A DNA stretch of 64,000 bases. It comes from Marsupella aquatica. Taxonomy: Eukaryota > Marchantiophyta. The notes beneath the pieces were generated by a model. It was given only the letters and a program-made list of their open reading frames with translations, was not told the origin of the DNA and ran no database searches. This document shows positions 25,201 to 36,559 of this stretch, piece after piece (within the stretch, counting starts at the first letter, position 1; each line of letters opens with the position of its first letter). A program made the translations under genes and the position numbers. The stretch is taken from positions 17,236,001 through 17,300,000 of the forward strand of contig OZ316898.1 of NCBI GenBank assembly GCA_973895155.1. Reading direction: 5' to 3'.

Positions 25201-28200
25201 GGGGGCAGATGCGGCTCTTGGTATTCGTTCGGGAAGATGCCGAGGTAACTCATTGACCTATGTGACCGTGGGGTTCCGATGGTTGTGTGACTGGCGTCCT
25301 GGTTGAGGTTTAGGGTTTAGGGTTTAGGGTTTAGACTTCTGGTTGAGATGTAAATCCGATCCTCCTCCAGTGCTTTTGTCGGACATTGATATATGTCTTT
25401 GTACGTCATCAGACAGTTGTCTTGTGTCGTGTGGAGTGTGTGTACCGCTTGATTCATGCTCGGGGTTGGGCAAGTGCAGAAGGCCATCTGTGATGTGGAT
25501 AGCGGGTATGAAGCAACTGGTGTTGGGCATGTAATGGCCAATAAAGGCGGGGTGTGCATTGGATTCAAGGTAAAGTTTCTGGCTAATCATCAAGTTCCAG
25601 ACATGTGATTTCAGACATGGCGTCAAGTGTCTCCTTGCATGTTGACTCTATTTATATTCCTTGTTGACTTCAGGCTTTTCCTTATTCTTGATTTCTGACA
25701 TGTTTGTTTCCTGTGAACTGTCGACTGATGGATGTGACAGTTTTGGGATACTGGCTTATGCTTTGTAAATTCACATCTTGCTGCTCACCCAGGCCAATGT
25801 GAAGCTCGCAATAGTAATTACAGAGGTATGTGAAACCTCTAATGTGCACTACGCCTCAGTCTTAAGCCTCAGGATTTTGTATGTCAACCCAGATCTTTTC
25901 TATTTTGGAGCTGCTTAGAACGTCTCCACTAATGCTGTGAGATAACTATCATGGCATGGTGATGGGTAGGTCGCTATATTGGGTAGAAACTTACGATTGT
26001 CTAAGATATGTTATGGACTGCAGAAATAGCTGGGAAGCTGCGAGTCGGATTGCAAAGTATGGATATCCTTAACCAGTACCACCATGTATTTTGGTTTGGT
26101 GACCTCAACTACCGGCTCGATTTCGCACAGGTTTCAGACAAGCCGTTGACTCCCCAGTAAGTTTTCCCTTGGAACTAGGTGTTAGTTCAGCTTCTCCTTG
26201 GAGACGCGGGATCATTCCTTTTTTGTACTGAGCTCACCCTGGACAACTGCTGTAGAGGACAATAGTTTTTATAAAGCCAAATTGTTGTGAATCTGATCAA
26301 AGGCTTTAGCCAGAGTAGTTTGCCCTTTGAGAGTGAGATTGCTTGATGAATCGAAGTGAGAGTTTTCCTTTGGATTTGCAGGAGAACTTTTTGGAAGGCA
26401 ATTGTGAAGAAGATAAATACTAACGACTATGTGGGCTTACTCAAGTATGATGAGGTGCTTTCACAGCCCTGGTCATAGTGATCTGAATTTGATCCCGACT
26501 TTTGCTGCAACAATCAAAAGCAAACCATGACGTTTGCAAAGTTGCTTTTGTACATCGATTGGTTTTCAAAAACAGAATTGATTTATTCTCGTGTAGATTC
26601 TGGCTAATTATGTATTGGTGGACTTATGGGGAATTTTTGCTGGTGATCAGCTTAAACGAGAAATTAGTGCCAATCGAGTTCTCCATGGATTCAAGGAAGG
26701 TGATATCAACTTCGCTCCAACATTTAAGGTAAATTTCTGTCTCTAGCTCAATTCATCGTTTTGTGATGCTCTAATCAACCGACAGACATTGAGTAAAAAC
26801 TTCGCAGCATATTGATTTCGTTCGGACAGTGAGATCAATATTTGAGTTCCTGATGTTGTAGTTGTTCCTGGCAATTCAAGGTTATTGATTTGAATGTTCA
26901 TTTCTTGAAGATGGAAAGAGATACAGTGAATGTTTACGATCAAAAACGTATGCCAGCATGGTGTGACCGAATATTATGGCGGAATTTACCAGGCTGCACT
27001 GTTAAGCTTGCGAAATATGTCTCTGCGCCCGAATTGGTCACCAGGTTAGGAACTGTTGATACCAACAATTGTGGCTGCATTTGAGAGTTCTTTTGCGTCC
27101 AAATCAGCAAAATTGTAGGCTGGTTTGGATTGGCTTTTCGGGACAAGGTCTTCATGTTAGCGATTTTGTCATTTCTGAAGTGTTGAGCTTTTTGTTTATC
27201 CACCTCTTTAAGATTCTCGTTACTACTAAAACTCCAATGTACTTTTGCTGAATAGTCTACACAAAATGTCTCCGCAGATTAAGATTTTAGGTCCAATTAC
27301 CTGCCGGAGTCTTGCTTATCTAGATTCGAGATGTGGTCTTTCATTTACAGTTGCAGCTGCAGGTAGGCTTAGACCGGAACAATAATAGTGCTATTAAATA
27401 GCTTTTTTGCTAGAACGATGTTCTTAGCCTCACTGACTTTATCACTGGACCTCACAGTGATCACAAGCCAGTGGCAGCCACGTTCTCATTAATGTCACAT
27501 GCTCTACCTGCTCCTGTTGTCTCGTCAATCTTGCATGAAGAAGATGATAAGAGGTGGCATGTGCAGGTAACTTGCTCGTACTGTTGTAAACTATTGTACT
27601 AGAGCTAACTGCATTTGCTTAAGTTTTGTAGTGTTTGAAGTTTGCAAACAATTTCTAGATTCTATCTATTGCGTTAGAGATGAATTGCATGCAGATCCTC
27701 TGTTTCACACCTTTTCGTTTTCATGTACAGTTTACTTCGTTAAGGGCTAAGAAGCTTCGAGCTTCAGACATCAATGGATATTCTGACCCGTAAGTATGGC
27801 AATGATTTTTGCTTGATGAACCTACTAAAGCTAGGATTCACATGTCTTCAGTAAGATGTAAGAGTGGAAATTAAATAACTTGAGTGATCTAACAGGTACG
27901 TGGCCTTTGTGGGACCCAACTTGATTCACGAATTTCATTCGAAAGTGAAGCATCAAACACTGAATCCAGTATGGAATCCAATGCAGGTTAGTCATAACTA
28001 TTTCATGACATTTTGGTGCAAAGTTAGTTCGACTGCATGGATTGGACAGTCAGGAAGTCTGCCCAATCAGAGGGGGTCCTTACATTCTGTTGTCCGTTCT
28101 GATTTTCTGACTTTGGCCACCGTGAAAACTCCCAGGAGCTTCCTACTTTGGTGCTTAACACATTCCCTTTGCAACGACTCGAAAGCGAGTACTTACTGGT

Positions 28201-28633
28201 CAGAGTATTGGACCGGGACTACACGTCCATGGATGACACCTTAGGTACAAACCTTACCTTAGTGACTTGTAAATCTTCTCTGCGCAAATGACCTCTTTCA
28301 TAACGAGTAAGGACGTAAGTCTTTTATGCTGGGAACCATGCTTAGGTTGTCATTTGGTGACTAATAGCTCCACTTGATCCTTTTGCAGGGTATACAGTGA
28401 TTCCTCTGTCACAAGTAGTCACTGCCTTCAAAAGGGGACCAATGGAGACAGCACCCTTCAAGGTGGCTCTTACCCATCGCGGTTTACCTGCAGGCACAAT
28501 GGAAGGCAACATGAAGCTGTCATGGGAAAGAAACACGGGTAGACGGGTGCCTTCATTAACGAGCTCAATCATTGGAAAAACCATGAGTTTCAAGGAGACA
28601 TTAAAGAAACGAGTCCTCATGGTCAGACCTTGA
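22236..28633 (+). CDS. Inositol-polyphosphate 5-phosphatase with two C2 domains
   Basis: A 21-exon model gives 687 residues in one frame: 22236-22352, 22826-22966, 23158-23232, 23490-23598, 23678-23713, 23802-23872, 24267-24356, 24678-24743, 24925-24989, 25157-25244, 25480-25569, 25741-25825, 26024-26156, 26382-26454, 26651-26728, 26911-27044, 27458-27566, 27731-27789, 27896-27986, 28136-28244, 28389-28633. It should remove the 5-phosphate from phosphoinositides or soluble inositol phosphates at membranes. After a polar N-terminus, a first C2 domain spans about 42-185; its third loop (ATRGLLGREESLGW) lacks the calcium-binding aspartates. The catalytic domain (about 198-515) carries FIGTWNVGN, GAQECDY, GDLNYR (370-375), PAWCDRILW (454-462) and SDHKP (484-488). 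A second C2 domain (about 518-640) keeps acidic ligands in SDINGYSDPYV and LDRDYTSMDD. The donor at 23713 is the least certain; other sites there would add residues. Confidence 0.9.
25308..25334 (+). repeat. Interstitial telomere-type repeat
   Basis: Nearly four units of TTTAGGG, the plant telomere repeat, lie inside the intron between 5-phosphatase exons 10 and 11. The array is short and perfect. Confidence 0.9.
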
Positions 28634-30528
28634 AATTCAGCTCCTGGTTCCTGCTACTTTGGACAAGAAGTTTTGCTTGCCTACTGGAAACGACAGGCGA
28701 CGTGCAACGCAGCTGCCCCCCGGATTCCTGGTGAGTTGCCACTTTGTAAAAATATTTGTTTGGCCGAAAGGTATGGATGGATACAATGTAATTTTACCTT
28801 TTCGCCTCATAATTTAGCGAATGACCCCCCTGAGTTTAGTGTCGACGATATGCTCAGCAACATGCCGGGGGAGAAGTGGACAATTTCTTTGAAATTGAGT
28901 AAGAGATTGTTGATAGATATTGTAGCCCTCACATCGAAGTGAAAGTGGCTGCTCTCAAGATGATTTTTCCTGGATGTTCTGGAGAGAATCTTGTAGATTG
29001 TAAACTAATTAAATAGTGACCAGTTCAATCCAGTCTTATAAAAGGAGTTGGTTTTTTACAGTTATCTTCAAGTGATCATGTTTGGTGTTTTTGAGTATGG
29101 TTAAATACCATTGAAATTCCTTCCCAGTGAGGAGTGTGTTGTGGAAAATCACCTCATGAGAGGATACTTTAGTTCATATTAAAGATTTGGAGTCTGATAT
29201 CGCACAATTGCGGTGAATCCACTGTGGCTCTCTTTAGAAAAGTGTAAGAACATATTTCGTTTGTGGGAATGGAGAATTTCACATTTAAACTCTGCTGATG
29301 CTCATCCTGTTACGTTCGATATTGGAGCCTGGAGTAGGCAAAGCTTCGCATTGGAATACGGCTTGTAGTGAAGTTCATAATATTAGGTTAAAATCTTGTC
29401 CAATTATGCACTACAATTAAAGACACGAGTACTGTTGTACATGTGGTGTTCAGTTGAAGGCCAAGCCGACGATACAAATGCATATCACAACAAGAATATG
29501 AAAATGAATGAAAGCGAAGTCGGTACGATATAACATTTCCATGCATTTCTGAACAATCCCACGAACGGAGTACTCCCAAATTGGTAAGGAGCGTACACTT
29601 AAAAACTTGGGTAGAGAACTTTCGTGCTTCAGGGACAATTTCTCACCAAGCGTCATGTTCTCTTCCTGATTGGAAATTTAAAGTTTCAATAGAAATGCCG
29701 AGACCAAAACGATCATTGAATAAGGACGTTTCTCTGACCTTGGAGATGCACAGCAGTGATCTAAGGATACACGCTCGCTCTATCAACTGAGCCAAGGTTT
29801 TATAGTTTGTAAACGTCCTCGCCAAAGCCGAAGTTTTTCAGCCAAATGGAGAGGCATCTGTACGAACTAGCAAAACCGGGAATAAACTAGCACAGTGAAT
29901 AAGATATCTGTTCTTGCAGACTCGTTCAGAAGTGAGTCAGCTGAGAAGATTCACTGTTTACAAAACTTGAAAAAATAAATTGGCTTAAAATAATGCTGTC
30001 TCAAAAAACTTGGCACTGAACCATGTCCAGTGCGTGGTAGTAGATTTACAGCATACATATCTAAGTGAAGGATTCCTGCCCCTACCAGCGAACCATATCC
30101 AGTGCGTGGTAATGGATTTACAGTACAGATATCGAAGTGAAGGATTCCTGCCTCACCAGAGGACAAATTTCGGTGCGTAGTAACAGATTACGGTGTAGAG
30201 AGGTATGCTTACGTATCACTACTGACTGATAAAGTGCGGCAACTATTCACCAAAGTCTGCACTGCCTTGAACAATACCCGTAGCATCGTTCTCTTCACCT
30301 CTTTCTTCCTCTGATACGGCTCGTCTCCAGGAACCTGTCGGAACCTTGGCGTAGCATTATCCACACAATTTCTCTGTTTTCTTTTCCTCTTCCTTGTCAG
30401 ATTACAAGCTTAACTGCAAAATCCGACTGCAAGATTGGAGCGCATGCACGGCAATGAGTTGAAGAGAAACCATTATCCTCAGCGATCTCGCTAGCAACGA
30501 TCCTTCATGTCACATCGGAACTCACTTT
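28634..30528. other. Intergenic between the 5-phosphatase and the first F-box/PP2 gene
   Basis: The first few hundred bases are probably 3' UTR of the 5-phosphatase. At about 30017-30140 a diverged repeat recurs: CCA(G/T)(A/T)(T)CCAGTGCGTGGTA followed by TTTACAG and GTGAAGGATTCCTGCC. No gene is supported; short frames such as 28673-28942 have no recognisable content. Confidence 0.45.
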
Positions 30529-31900
30529 CTATTTCAATCGGACAGCCGTGGGACGAATTATAACGCAGTCCAGAAACATGCCACCTTTCGCAGATCTACA
30601 GTCAGTTTCCGTCATGGAGAACGTAACCTCAACCGGGGAGTCGCTTCTTTCTACCGTGAATTCGCCCACATCAAGTTCTGCCCACTTGTGATCATGGGCC
30701 CATGTCCAAGGTCTTTGTAGCTGTTTCTTACCGGAGAGTCTCACATTGCTCAGTAAAACCTCCATAGTAGCAGGTACATGATCCGAACCTTCCAAAGAAA
30801 ATTTCACTTTCTTATGATCGAATGTGTGGAAGTTTCCAAATAATCTCCACGACAAAGTATATGTGCCCGAAGGCAGTGAGCACTTCAAATTCCCCCGTGT
30901 TTCAAGCCACCAGACTCCTATCAAGTATGCCACATCAGCAAACCTGCAGCCTCGAGCGAAAGATATCATCAGAACGCGACCAATTCAAAGTTTTTCCGCC
31001 AATCAAACTTTCTCTGACCTACGCTCACATCTCTAGCTTTGGCTTTCATCGGAAGAACTTCTACAGTTGCACAACTTACCCGAGCATAGGGCTGAGGCCT
31101 TCAAACCAAGTGCTACATCAAATCAAATCATTGACCAAATTGACACAGCCAGTAGCGTCCTAATCCTAAACTCGTCATTCCTGAGAGAAAGAAAGTTTGG
31201 CGTATCGTTTCTACACAGCAACCACGATCAATCACCTGTCAACAGGAGCATCTATCTTCCCGAGAGGAACACTGATCGGATCTAGACGATGGAATTGCAT
31301 ATAAGGCAGGGGACCAACCTGGAGCCCTCGCGTTTGGTCCACTTCCAGTAGCGTGGATCGTCACCCCAAACTATGGACAGCCCTCGGGCCCCAATGCTTC
31401 GACATACTCCTCCAGTCGCTCGATCGAGCCACAACTCCTGGGAATTTTATTATGCAAGGTCAGAAAGACCAAAGAAATTGTAATCGAGCGCAGTTTCATA
31501 TAGTAGGCTGCTCTTCGTAGAAACGCGTAATGGGTTTTCGGAAGGAGAGAAACAAGTTGAGATCGATGTAGCAAACCTGGGTGCCGTTTTCAAGAAGAAC
31601 TGGAGTAGTACTCAGATAGTCGTAAATCTCTTTCTTCGAACACGAGCTTGCAGGAGCATCGGGTGCCTGTGCAAGAATTTGTTCGTAGCAAGGCGGAAGC
31701 ATCATTTGCCACACCGAATCCGAGAACGATGCATTCCGAAAGCCGCGACTGACACAAGCCAGTCGTGCCACATCCCTCGGCGTTGTGAAGCGCAGAATGG
31801 ACGCTACGCAAGACTCTGGAAGATCTCCCATCCCGGGAGAGTAGTCGTCTTCTCCATGAACCTCCATACCTGCCGTCCGAAACCAATTAAGCAAGAACAT
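30529..31900 (-). CDS. F-box/PP2 (phloem protein 2-like) protein, copy A
   Basis: Three exons on the minus strand (31900-31577, 31437-31319, 30943-30529) join in phase to 285 residues, the usual length for F-box PP2-B proteins. They act as substrate adaptors of SCF ubiquitin ligases, with a PP2 lectin-type domain that can bind glycans. The F-box is at about 24-70 (MGDLPESCVASILRFTTPRD). The central exon gives WLDRATGGVCRSIGARGLSI and VWGDDPRYW, a hallmark of the family. The PP2 domain runs from RFADVAYLIGVWWLETRG to the end (MFLDCVIIRPT). The start is either Met at 31900 (MFLLNWFRTAG) or the next Met at 31867; the first is given because the segment is conserved in the other copies. Ligand and ubiquitination target are unknown. 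Confidence 0.88.
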
Positions 31901-31978
31901 TCTGCCCCTCTGCTTGTTTGTACAATTGAGATTGATATGGTAGCCGTGGAATCGATCTAGTGGCTTGGCTTCAGTCTA

Positions 31979-32775
31979 AGAGTGTGCAATAAGGTTAGTA
32001 CAGTCCATACGTGTCGATTAGTGGCATAGATACGTGAAGAGTAAAATCTAACTGGTCTTGAAGACGTCCAGAGCTCTTCTAAGATCACCCAGACCAGCCT
32101 AAACTGTACTACGATGTACCGAGTTGCAACTCAGCTTCAGAGGGAGGCTTCAAAACACTACAAAGTCTACCTAATCGCTCTTCTTTCTCGAGAGAGTAGC
32201 AGCCAGCGTCCACAATGAAACCCCGTAGTAGCTATCAAATCTTGCACCGGCCAGCTGCTGTTAGGATCTCGTTGGGTGCCTTCAAGTATGGAATCAATGC
32301 TTGCTGTCAAACTTGGAAGAGAGTCAGAGCGAATCGATCCTCGGTGGTTAGTTTTGTATCCAAACAGCAAGTCCACAGTACCTAGCAGGTCGCTATGACC
32401 ACCAGGCACGAGTCAGGGCTGATCTCCTCTTCGTTCTGAAAACTCCGTTGTAATTCAAGCGCCAGATGCGAAGAGTATGGTGCTCGATGAGCCTAGAGAA
32501 GCATCGAGAACGGCAATTCAAGTCTGGCTTCTTCAAACTACATCACAAGCTCGGGACATCGTGGGAAGCTCCATTTCGTCCTCGGAACTGCTTGGAATTC
32601 ACGTCTCAGTAGTAGAATAACGATGACCCCGAGCGACAAGAGATCGGTGACAGCAAGCCTTAGAATAACAGCAACGGAACATGATTGCGCACGCAATGCA
32701 GCGAAATGTCGTGTTGACAACTTAATTAACGTCTCACTTGTGGTCCCTGGGTGACTTTGGGTGCCTTTGGTCAAA
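31979..32775 (-). promoter_or_regulatory. Duplicated upstream region of the F-box/PP2 genes
   Basis: The 0.8 kb upstream of copy A is found again upstream of copy D (about 45960-46620) and in part upstream of copy E (about 51720-51865). CCAGACCAGCCTAAACTGTA, ACTACAAAGTCT, GATCTCCT and GGTGACAGCAAGC are shared landmarks. The region therefore travelled with the gene and probably holds its promoter and 5' leader. No single reading frame is conserved between the copies. Confidence 0.5.
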
Positions 32776-32896
32776 GTTTTCCATTTACCTTAGTTTGGTG
32801 ACGCTTGTCAAACAGAGATTTGTCTATAGTACCTTACAGATAAGGCTAATTTTGGAAGGACCCCATGGAAAGAGAAACGTGACTATTTGTGTTTGG

Positions 32897-34330
32897 GGCA
32901 AGGTAGACCATAACATTAAAAACAATTAACTTCTATAATAAACAGTTACGTCTTTTTTGTAGGTGGTTGTCATTTGAATTTGAAGGCACAAAAATTAAAG
33001 AATCCTACCAAGAGAAGAAATAAACCAAAATTATATTATATTCGGTGTGAAGTAAAAAGTGACACATTTTCCAATCAATAAATAAAGGGGAATGACATTG
33101 CACAAGTACTTTATGGACCATCTATGTATAGTACTTTATGTATCATTGACGTATAGTACTATATCCCATGATAATCTAGGTCATAAGATTAATTACAAAT
33201 ATTACATACTGTAATAAAAATATCAAAACCAAAAAAAGTACAAAAAAGGGGGGGGGGATCGGGTGTGGGATTAAAAAAAATGAAAAATACAAAGATAAAA
33301 ATAATTTTTAGCTATATACTTTGTGGTTGTTGTCACTCATTTTATGTCCCATGACATCTTTTACTAGATAACAATTTTTGGGTAATTATATTTTTTATTA
33401 CTTAGACATGTTTTGGGCAATGATATTTTTTACTTAATGACATCTTTTGAGCAAGAAATTTATTGGCATTTTTTGCACATCTTTTCCTTAACGATATTTA
33501 ATGCAACGTCATGTTTTACTTCACAACATCTATGACTGATGACATTTTTTTACTTGACGACAGCTTTGGAGTCACAAGATTTTTTTACTTGACGACATCT
33601 TTTACTTGATGACATATGTTTTACTTCACAACAACTTTGGCAGCACTATTTCTTTTCACTTGATGATATCTTTGACATAACAACATCTTTGGTGCCCCGA
33701 CATCTTTTTACTTGGCAATATCTTTCACATAGTGATATCTTTTTACTTGACAATATCTTTTTACTCTATGACATCTTTGGAGACATGACTCCTTTTTTTC
33801 TGAACAACATCTTTTTACGGCTTTTTTTTAACGCCATCTTTTTACTTTGCGTCATCTTTGGCGACACAAAATCTTTTTACTTCACGACATCTTTGGCAAC
33901 TCGATTTTTTTTTTAACGACATTTTTTGTGCAACGCGCGGGTTTTCTTCACAACATCTTGGGCAACACGACATTTTTTCTTAAGAACACCTTCGGCGACA
34001 CAATATTTTTTTCTCAATGATGTCTTGGGCAACACGATATCTTTTTTTCAACGACATATTAATTGGCTGACACAATATATTTTTCCTCAAGGACATCTTG
34101 GCCGACACGACATCCTTTTCTCAACGACTTCCTAGCAGACATGGCATCTTTTTCTCAGCGACATCTTGGCCGACACAACATCTTTTTTCTTAACGACCTC
34201 TTGGCCGACACAACATCTTTTTTCTCAACGACCTCTTGGCCGACACAACATCTTTTTTCTCAACCAAATCTTGGCCGACACGGCATCTTTTGTGCAACGC
34301 ACGGGTATTGAGATAGTGAAACTATATATC
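32897..34330. mobile_element. Inferred insertion of about 1.4 kb carrying the minisatellite
   Basis: The related block at about 40890-41270 runs without a break from GACGCTTGTCAAACAGA and AAGGACCCCATGGAAAG to AACAGGGAGACA and GAAAGAGGGGAAAACTTGA. Here the same two parts (32797-32895 and 34345-34520) are separated by this AT-rich segment. It includes an 11-base G run near 33248. I could not define exact ends or a target duplication, so the type is unknown; GCAACGCACGGGT near the right end recalls plant Helitron termini. Confidence 0.4.
33330..34310. repeat. AT-rich minisatellite with a 35-bp unit
   Basis: From 33330 the sequence is a degenerate series built on ACATCTTTTTACTTGACGAC. It sharpens into a regular 35-bp array in which GGCCGACAC recurs with starts at 34168, 34203, 34238 and 34273 (one period each), and two periods earlier at about 34100. 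It ends near GCAACGCACGGGTATTGAG. Frames such as 34063-34311 are repeat artefacts. Confidence 0.85.
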
Positions 34331-34539
34331 ATAGTGCCCAAGGGAAAAAAAAAGCCGAACAGGGAGACACTATCCCAATGAAGGGAAGGGAAGAGGGGAA
34401 AACTTGATGAATAACAAGTCAAAGTTTTGACTATGTTGAACTACTCTGTAATCCCTTAAAACTTGTCTAAAATTTTACTTTTCTTGCTGTAATGAACCCC
34501 CTTTAAAGTTTTATAGTTGATGGTGCTTTGCACCTTGAA

Positions 34540-35022
34540 GGTTAGACACTGCGGTCAACGTGATCCCAGATATCACCAGACTCAATTGCAGAGCTACACA
34601 GACGTCACAGATTCTTGAAATTGGCTGAACCTTCGAGTTGAGGGGATTATTTAAATGTTGAAGTAAGATGAAGAACCGAGTGAAGAACCCATCATGGAGC
34701 AATATGTTTTAGAAGAAATTGACAGAGAACAGCGAGAGAAAAATCCGTCTTAGAATTGCTCACAACATCAAAAAATGGCCCACACCCAATGACTCGTACA
34801 ACTGAGTGACACAAGATGAATGCAAATCCCTGCCTGAACGTGAAGCTAGGGGGAACCATGTTATATAGTAACCCAAAAGGGGAGGCAGTGATGAATTAAA
34901 CAAGCTCCCAATTGGCAAAGCATGAAGCCAGTAGTGGAGAACAGATCACTGTGTACGCATATCAAAGTGTAAGACTACTAGAAACAGAAAGATACAACTT
35001 AGAAACAGAGTCCATCCCGCCT
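34540..35022. repeat. Segmental duplication, matching 44828-45300
   Basis: CAACGTGATCCCAGATATCA, CAGACTCAATTGCAGAGCTA and GAACCCATCATGGAG occur in both blocks in the same order with about 5-10% differences by eye. The block lies next to a remnant of the F-box/PP2 gene in both places, so it is part of the same duplicated unit. It contains no gene I recognise. Confidence 0.8.
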
Positions 35023-35030
35023 ATCTAAAC

Positions 35031-36182
35031 TGTAGTAAAGCCGAAAGAATCCAAAGTGACACTTTTCACGTAAAGACCAAGGTTTCTATCCCTTTAAGAA
35101 CAAAATAAGAATGGATTGAATGATTGTAACTGTTTTGAAGACTTAAGAGTATCACTCAACCAAATCTTCAGACAAAAGAGAAACAAATGGATGAACTAAC
35201 AAAATGAACAGAAAAGATTAATTCCCAAGTCATGGATTATGGAAAGCTTTTAGAACCAAAGTCCAATGGATTGAATCTCCACTGCCACTCCTTCAAAAAG
35301 GATTCTGGTCTTATCATGTTAACAAGATTGCAACAAATCTTGCCTCAATTGCTCTTCTCCATCACCATGAAAATATAAACAGAAAGGATAAATGCTCACC
35401 AACACCAAAGTAGTTTTCTGGTGACCGATACAATGATACTCACTAAAATGCCATCAACATGGATAGAACTTCGGCGATATGCAACTCCAATCCATCACTA
35501 GTGGGTATGCCAAAGTAAGGATAACAGTACTAACTATTCTGAAATCAGAATCTTGCTCCTTTCTATCCACATTTATCATTGAATTCCTAGCGATTCTTGA
35601 CCCACAAGCAATCCTAATTTGAATTCATCTGATCTTGGAAATCTGTAATGAGAACTCAGGCACCAACAGGAATCTTCTGAAATAAATTATTTCATTACAT
35701 CACAAAGGAAGTGTTTTACTTCATTCATAAATCATTCTCGAAAGCAATGATTACAAAGGAAGGGGGGAAACTTGCAAAAGTTTGCAATACTGAATACAAG
35801 CTTCACTGAAAAACAAAAAGGAAAACAAGAATCTTATAGGTCTAAGTGGCCTGGAGAAAAAAAAGGGGAAATTTATGAAAAGTCATGCCTTTTCAAAACC
35901 TAGGAAAAAGTAATAAAAGTTGAGTACTAAGCTAAGGTAGAAAAAGATCACTAAATAACTAGGGTAAACGCCAAACAAAGATCTGTCTTTGAAATACCAC
36001 CGAGTATCGTCCTTCATAAGTTTGGTCTCCATGGGACGCCTCCCAGAAGCAACCTTCATAAGTATTGTCAGCAAGGTAAAGTTGGGCATTTTGGTACCAA
36101 AATGCAATTAATTCGTGAACTTTGCATCTTGTTTCCATCTTCCACTGATTATTCAAAAAACTCAGGTGTCACATAAACCAAA
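35031..36182. mobile_element. 1.15-kb insertion with 8-bp target duplication
   Basis: The direct repeat ATCTAAAC flanks it (35023-35030 and 36183-36190). The duplicated block at 45295-45325 continues straight across this point (CGCCTATTTAAACCAAAACC), giving an empty site. There is no coding capacity beyond short frames, and the ends (TGTAGTAAAG..ATAAACCAA) show no clear inverted repeat. An 8-bp duplication would suit a hAT element; a solo LTR would usually give 5 bp. Confidence 0.6.
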
Positions 36183-36224
36183 TCTAAACCAAAACCGGGA
36201 GGAAGTGCCTCTTGACAGATTGTT

Positions 36225-36372
36225 TATGCTAGATCAAAAAGCAGACCTAAGAAATTGTAATCAAGCATAGTATCACATAGTAGGTTACTCTCAATAGTAA
36301 ATGTGTAATAGATTTTATTTGATTCACGCATTTCTAGAAGCATCTGATATGTAGCAAATATTGTTGGTAACT
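36225..36372 (-). pseudogene. F-box/PP2 relic, copy B (intron 1 remnant)
   Basis: The stretch around AGAAATTGTAATCAAGCA, TCACATAGTAGGTTACTCTC and TATGTAGCAAATA matches the exon 1/intron 1 boundary region of copies A (31470-31575) and D (45390-45510). The F-box exon itself is missing beyond about 36372, apparently cut off by later rearrangement. Confidence 0.55.
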
Positions 36373-36559
36373 CTAATCTATTGCTACAGTCATAGGACTG
36401 ATAGCAGGACTCACTATAAGTAGGAATCAGGGAAAAGGAAATCAACGGAGGTAAGGCAATAACCTAGGATTGACAATAGAGAGGAGAGCAGCAGGAAGTA
36501 AGAATGGAGTTGCAGGTTTAGCTAAGTGAAAGGCCTAATCTCCTAAAGTGAGTTATGAG

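Noticed and set aside
29771-29797. tRNA-like D-arm (minus strand GGCTCAGTTGATAGAGC)
   Set aside because: Only the box-A part fits. No anticodon stem or T-arm follows, so it is not a tRNA gene; at most a SINE trace.
33689-34381. Phe/Leu-rich open frames over the minisatellite
   Set aside because: They follow the 35-bp repeat and not any gene structure.
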